Both the position numbers and the translations under genes were made by a program. The notes under the pieces are model-generated. The model worked only from the letters and a program-made list of their open reading frames with translations. It searched no databases and was not told the DNA's origin. This document shows positions 60,386 to 64,000 of a DNA stretch of 64,000 bases, one piece after another. The DNA comes from Corynebacterium sp. HMSC078H07. Its GTDB lineage: Bacteria; Actinomycetota; Actinomycetes; Mycobacteriales; Mycobacteriaceae. Where the stretch lies: assembly GCF_001812805.1 (NCBI RefSeq), contig NZ_KV810455.1:43567-107566 (forward strand), read 5' to 3'. Within the stretch, counting starts at the first letter, position 1, and every line of letters starts with the position of its first letter.

Positions 60386-61432
60386 GTGAAACTTCTCCTA
60401 CGTCTCCTTTTCCCGCTTCTGTGCATCGTGGGATTGACTGCCTGTGGCGTGCAAGGAAGCTATACAGACCAGCTACCGGACCCGCAGGACCTTTCCGACC
60501 CGCGCTCCTTCGAAGGCGTTACTGAGGTAAGTGACTTCGCCGATATCGAGCCGGTAAGTACTAAAGTCCAGCCCGCCCTTCCGGTGGAACTTACTGACGC
60601 TGATGGTTATGACGTCTCCGTCACGGACGTCTCGCGGATTCTGGCGCTCGATATTTATGGGACCTACACCAAAACGCTGAGTGGATTGGGGCTCGCGGAC
60701 AATATCGTTGGCCGCACCGTCTCTTCCACTGAACCGAATCTGGCGGATCGTCCTGTCGTGACTGAAGGCGGCCACAATATCAATGTTGAGGCAGTCCTAG
60801 AACTTAATCCGACGCTCGTTATCGTGGACCACTCCATTGGGCCCCGTGATGCGATCGATCAGATCCGTGAAGCAGGCGTGACCACTGTGGTCATGGAACC
60901 GCAGCGGACCATCGACTCGGTTGACGAAGACATCATTACGCTGGGTGAGACCGTCGGGCTTCCGGACGAGGCCCGCAAGTTATCAGAGCGCTCCATCAAG
61001 GAAATTGATGAGTCGAAGGAAGCCATTAAGACCATTGCCCCCGAGGAACCAATGCGTATGGCCTTCCTCTACGCCCGCGGGAACGGTGGCGTGTTCTTCA
61101 TCATGGGGGAGGGGACCGGCGCCCAAGACCTCATCGAAGGAATAGGGGGAGTCGACCTCGCTGCGGAGAACAACCTTTCTTATGCCGAACCTGCTAACGC
61201 AGAAGCGCTGGCCCGCATCAACCCAGAGGTGATCATCATGATGACCGATGGTTTGAAATCCACTGGCGGAGTCGACGGACTACTGGAACGTCCTGGTGTG
61301 GCTCAGACCATTGCTGGTCAAAAGCAGCGCATCGTCACCATTCCTGACGGCCAGTCCCTGGCCTTCGGCCCCATGACCGGTCAGACACTGGTCAAACTCG
61401 CAAAGGCTGTATATGACCCAGACAATGCATAG
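60386..61432 (+). CDS. hmuT: Haem ABC transporter substrate-binding lipoprotein HmuT
   Basis: 348 residues. Signal RLLFPLLCIVGLTAC ends in the lipobox LTAC. The binding domain shows the class III (siderophore/haem) pattern: DVSRILALDIYGT, GRTVSSTEPNLADRP, VTEGGHNINVEAVLEL and a C-terminal GQTLVKLAKAVYDP. Lipid-anchored, it receives haem from HtaA and docks on HmuU. GTG 60386 is the only good start, 10 bp after htaA. It overlaps hmuU by 20 bp. Confidence 0.95.
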   Translation: MKLLLRLLFPLLCIVGLTACGVQGSYTDQLPDPQDLSDPRSFEGVTEVSDFADIEPVSTKVQPALPVELTDADGYDVSVTDVSRILALDIYGTYTKTLSGLGLADNIVGRTVSSTEPNLADRPVVTEGGHNINVEAVLELNPTLVIVDHSIGPRDAIDQIREAGVTTVVMEPQRTIDSVDEDIITLGETVGLPDEARKLSERSIKEIDESKEAIKTIAPEEPMRMAFLYARGNGGVFFIMGEGTGAQDLIEGIGGVDLAAENNLSYAEPANAEALARINPEVIIMMTDGLKSTGGVDGLLERPGVAQTIAGQKQRIVTIPDGQSLAFGPMTGQTLVKLAKAVYDPDNA

Positions 61433-62456
61433 CGACGTCTTCACACGACGCCGCACTCAGCGGATATCGGTATTCATATTCTTAGCGGTGCTTGCTGTTC
61501 TAGCGGGACTCATCTCGATCGTCCTCGGACAGTACTACATTGCGCTTTCTGATCTGTTCCCGATTCTGGCCTTAGGGCCGGGGCAAGAGTCCCTCACAGC
61601 CAGCGTGGTATGGAATATTCGCCTGCCGCGCTTGGTTTTGGGGCTACTCGTAGGTGCTGCTCTAGGCGTTGCCGGCACGTTGATGCAGGCCATCTTTGCC
61701 AATCCTCTGGCGGAGCCATCCATCATCGGAGTGACCTCCGGTGCAGGTGTTGGGGCGGCTGTAGCATTCGTCTTCAACCTCACCTTCGTGGGAACTTTCA
61801 CTGTGCCAGCGCTGGCTTTCTTGAGCGCACTTTTAGTTACTTTCATTATCTACCAACTTGCACGCTATAACGGTCGCGTCACGGTGGTTCACCTGATCCT
61901 CACGGGTATCGCCATTAATGCAGTGTGCAATGCAATCATCTCCTTCATGGTGTACCTAGCACCGACCGCCAACCGGGAAGCCATCATTTTTTGGCAGATG
62001 GGTTCGTTCAATGGCTCGCAGTGGAAGCACGTATGGGTTGTTTTTCCCATCGTCCTTATCGGTATAGCAGTAGCCCTGCGTTTGGGCAGGCAACTTGACA
62101 TTCTTGCGCTGGGCGAACGCGCTGCTGTGCACACTGGCGTAGATGTGTCTGTGTTGCGCATCGTGGCAATTGTGGCATCCGCAGTGCTTACCGCAGCTGC
62201 TGTGTCCTTCGCCGGCCTCATCGGCTTCGTTGGGCTCATCGTTCCCCACTTGTTACGCAGCATCGTAGGACCGCAAAACCACATCCTCATTCCTGCATCC
62301 GCCTTAGGTGGTGCGGTGCTCATCGGCTTTGCGGATGTGGCAGCACGAACCTTGATTCCCTTTGCGGACCTCCCAATCGGTATTTTTACCGCCTTAGTTG
62401 GCGGACCGACCTTCTTCATCCTGTTGCGCCGCATGATGCGAAAGGGGGTGCACTGA
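61413..62456 (+). CDS. hmuU: Haem ABC transporter permease HmuU
   Basis: 347 residues, about ten membrane helices of the FecCD permease family. Signature blocks are NIRLPRLVLGLLVGAALGVAG, QAIFANPLAEPSIIGVTSGAG, GLIGFVGLIVPHLLRSIVG and DLPIGIFTALVGGPTFF. It forms the haem channel with HmuV. The start overlaps the hmuT end by 20 bp, and the stop shares one base with the hmuV ATG, so the three genes are translationally coupled. ATG 61425 is an alternative start. Confidence 0.95.
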   Translation: MTQTMHSDVFTRRRTQRISVFIFLAVLAVLAGLISIVLGQYYIALSDLFPILALGPGQESLTASVVWNIRLPRLVLGLLVGAALGVAGTLMQAIFANPLAEPSIIGVTSGAGVGAAVAFVFNLTFVGTFTVPALAFLSALLVTFIIYQLARYNGRVTVVHLILTGIAINAVCNAIISFMVYLAPTANREAIIFWQMGSFNGSQWKHVWVVFPIVLIGIAVALRLGRQLDILALGERAAVHTGVDVSVLRIVAIVASAVLTAAAVSFAGLIGFVGLIVPHLLRSIVGPQNHILIPASALGGAVLIGFADVAARTLIPFADLPIGIFTALVGGPTFFILLRRMMRKGVH

Positions 62457-63250
62457 TGCTGAACGTGGACAACCTCACCGTCCAAGTCGACGGGGTTACC
62501 CTCGTTGACAGCGTGACCTTTAATGCCCGGCCAGGCGAGGTCACCGGACTAATTGGCCCGAATGGTGCGGGGAAGTCAACTGTCCTTGGCGCGATCGCGG
62601 GTGATATCGACTTCTCCGGTGAAATCAGTGTCGGCGGTTTGTCGCCGAAGACCTCGCCCCGTGAGCTCGCACGCAAACGTGCGGTGATGCTTCAGGATGT
62701 TTCGGTGTCCTTTGAATTTCTGGTACGCGATGTTGTCGCGATGGGCCGCCGCCCTTGGCGCGGAACGCCCCACGCCGAACTTGACGAGCAGTTTATCGAA
62801 GCTGCCCTTGAAACAGCTGGAGCCGCGCATCTCTCCGGACGCGATATCAGCACGCTTTCCGGTGGTGAACGTGCGCGGGTGGCCTTTGCCCGTGTTCTTG
62901 CACAAAATACTCCAATAATCCTGCTGGATGAACCGACAGCGGCCCTCGATATCCGCCACCAAGAACAGCTACTGGGTTCTGCGAAAGCCCTAGCCCGCGA
63001 GGCAGGAGTAACCGCACTCGTGGTGCTCCATGACCTGAACGCGGCAGCCGCATATTGCGATCACATCGTGTGCGTCTCACGCGGGGGGATCGCAGCTCAA
63101 GGGCGCGTGGCGGAGGTTTTCACCGGTCCCATCTTGTCAGAGGTGTACGGCTGGCCGATCTCCGTCGACGGGCTGCAGGTACAACCACAGCGTGCCGCGC
63201 CCACAATCAATTCATTTTTCTCGCATCAACTGGAGGACTTCCATGTTTAA
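62456..63250 (+). CDS. hmuV: Haem ABC transporter ATPase HmuV
   Basis: 264 residues. Walker A is GPNGAGKST, the Q-loop is LQDVSV, the signature is [11 protein letters not shown], Walker B is [11 protein letters not shown] and the H-loop is LHDLNAAA. It powers haem import through HmuU. It starts at the base shared with the hmuU stop and overlaps the next gene by 8 bp. Standard length for the family. Confidence 0.96.
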   Translation: MLNVDNLTVQVDGVTLVDSVTFNARPGEVTGLIGPNGAGKSTVLGAIAGDIDFSGEISVGGLSPKTSPRELARKRAVMLQDVSVSFEFLVRDVVAMGRRPWRGTPHAELDEQFIEAALETAGAAHLSGRDISTLSGGERARVAFARVLAQNTPIILLDEPTAALDIRHQEQLLGSAKALAREAGVTALVVLHDLNAAAAYCDHIVCVSRGGIAAQGRVAEVFTGPILSEVYGWPISVDGLQVQPQRAAPTINSFFSHQLEDFHV

Positions 63251-64000
63251 AAAAATCTTGGTGACCGCTATCGCAGCGACGGCGATTACTGTGCCGCAGG
63301 CAACCGCGGCAGAAGCAGAATCCTGCACCATCGAATCCGGCACTTTCAACTGGGGTATCAAGCACTCCTGGCGCTCCTACATCAAGGGACGAATCGCTAA
63401 CGGTGACTGGGAGACGACCGGAACGGTGAAGGAAAACGGCGATCCGACAGGCAGCGATTTCACCTTCGGTTTCGAAGTCGATCCGGAAGCGTCCACAGTC
63501 TCTGTGGACGAGGCCGGCAATGTCACTGCATCGAAGATCAAGGCCAAGGACTCTTCGATTACTTTCACTGGACACCACGGAGCGCTGTACTCCAAGATGA
63601 CGAACCCATTCGTGCAGACCGAAGGCGATAAGGCCCAGCTCGGCTCCGGCTACGAGGCCTACTTTGTTGAAGGCAAGCACATGACGCAGTACACCCCGGA
63701 GGACCGCGTTGAAGCCAACAAGCGTACTGGTGAAGGGGCGTTCGGTCAAGGTAAGGCACAGTGGAGCAAGGACGGCGATACTCTCACGCTTAATGCTTCC
63801 GACGTGATGTACGAGCGACAGCCCGGAACGAATGATTCTGGTGACGTCGAGGGCGTTGACTTCCTGTTCATGGGTATGTACAGCCACGACTACAACCCAG
63901 AGGTGGACAGCGCGCAGCTGACCCTCAATCTCGCCCCGGGCTGCGGCCAAGAGAAAGACAATGACGAGGTTCCGTCCGAGGGGGAGAAGCCGAAGTCCCA
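63243..64000 (+). CDS. htaB: HtaB-like haem-binding protein (runs off right edge)
   Basis: At least 252 residues; the frame is open to the last base. Signal [20 protein letters not shown] is followed by one HtaA domain beginning [18 protein letters not shown] (Tyr ligand), with FTGHHGALY and a closing Cys block LNLAPGCGQ. After it the sequence turns into an acidic linker, presumably leading to a C-terminal anchor. ATG 63243 has GGAGG six bases upstream. The order htaA-hmuTUV-htaB is that of C. diphtheriae, where htaC follows. Confidence 0.9.
   Translation, partial: MFKKILVTAIAATAITVPQATAAEAESCTIESGTFNWGIKHSWRSYIKGRIANGDWETTGTVKENGDPTGSDFTFGFEVDPEASTVSVDEAGNVTASKIKAKDSSITFTGHHGALYSKMTNPFVQTEGDKAQLGSGYEAYFVEGKHMTQYTPEDRVEANKRTGEGAFGQGKAQWSKDGDTLTLNASDVMYERQPGTNDSGDVEGVDFLFMGMYSHDYNPEVDSAQLTLNLAPGCGQEKDNDEVPSEGEKPKS

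Overview
The window is high-GC Gram-positive DNA whose gene content fits the genus Corynebacterium. Diagnostic genes are an MscCG-type mechanosensitive channel with the extra C-terminal membrane segment, the glnA2-glnE pair, the htaA-hmuTUV-htaB haem-uptake locus behind DtxR-type boxes, an Actinobacteria-type RNase P RNA with a linked RNase HI/phosphatase fusion, and a threonine synthase I recognise as close to that of C. glutamicum. The species cannot be named from the sequence alone.

Bases 1-18,750 form an accessory, defence-rich block next to a tRNA with a CAT anticodon (19,037). In order it holds: a three-gene toxin-antitoxin-chaperone locus (RelE/HigB-like toxin, HigA-like antitoxin, SecB-like protein); a TspO-like remnant; nested remnants of two IS3-family elements; a low-GC NYN-domain ribonuclease; a trypsin-like protease fragment; a small membrane protein; a complete Wadjet plasmid-defence operon (jetABCD, minus strand); a fused primase-helicase of the TOTE-conflict-system type with a 77-residue companion; a VapBC50-like pair (excisionase-type HTH plus PIN RNase); an Ohr peroxidase; and an AAA ATPase of the OLD/AAA_15 kind. 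A degenerate copy of the jetA start lies upstream of the primase-helicase, so that module is bracketed by a direct repeat.

Bases 19,000-43,800 are mostly conserved corynebacterial genes: a TRIC-type channel, an oligopeptide-binding lipoprotein, mscCG, a Tat-exported PhoD phosphatase, an Excalibur-domain secreted protein, a beta-lactamase-fold hydrolase, a NagD-like phosphatase overlapping an acyl carrier protein, an alpha/beta hydrolase, aceE, a DUF3052 gene, tRNA-Val(TAC), SURF1, a low-molecular-weight tyrosine phosphatase, the Nif3/zinc-ribbon/RNase HI cluster, rnpB, an RNB exonuclease, a galactokinase-like GHMP protein and a CYTH-CHAD protein.

Bases 43,900-58,400 hold a DUF2786 protein, glnA2-glnE (nitrogen assimilation and its adenylyltransferase), several small corynebacterial proteins, an MFS transporter, thrC, a trypsin-like lipoprotein, a Nudix hydrolase, a tandem pair of secreted META-domain proteins and a TDT-family transporter. 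Bases 58,400-64,000 are an iron-regulated haem acquisition operon: surface HtaA takes haem, the HmuT lipoprotein receives it, HmuU/HmuV import it, and a second HtaA-domain protein (HtaB-like) runs off the right edge.

Both window ends cut genes or possible genes. Starts were chosen by Shine-Dalgarno spacing and family alignment from memory; no database search was possible.
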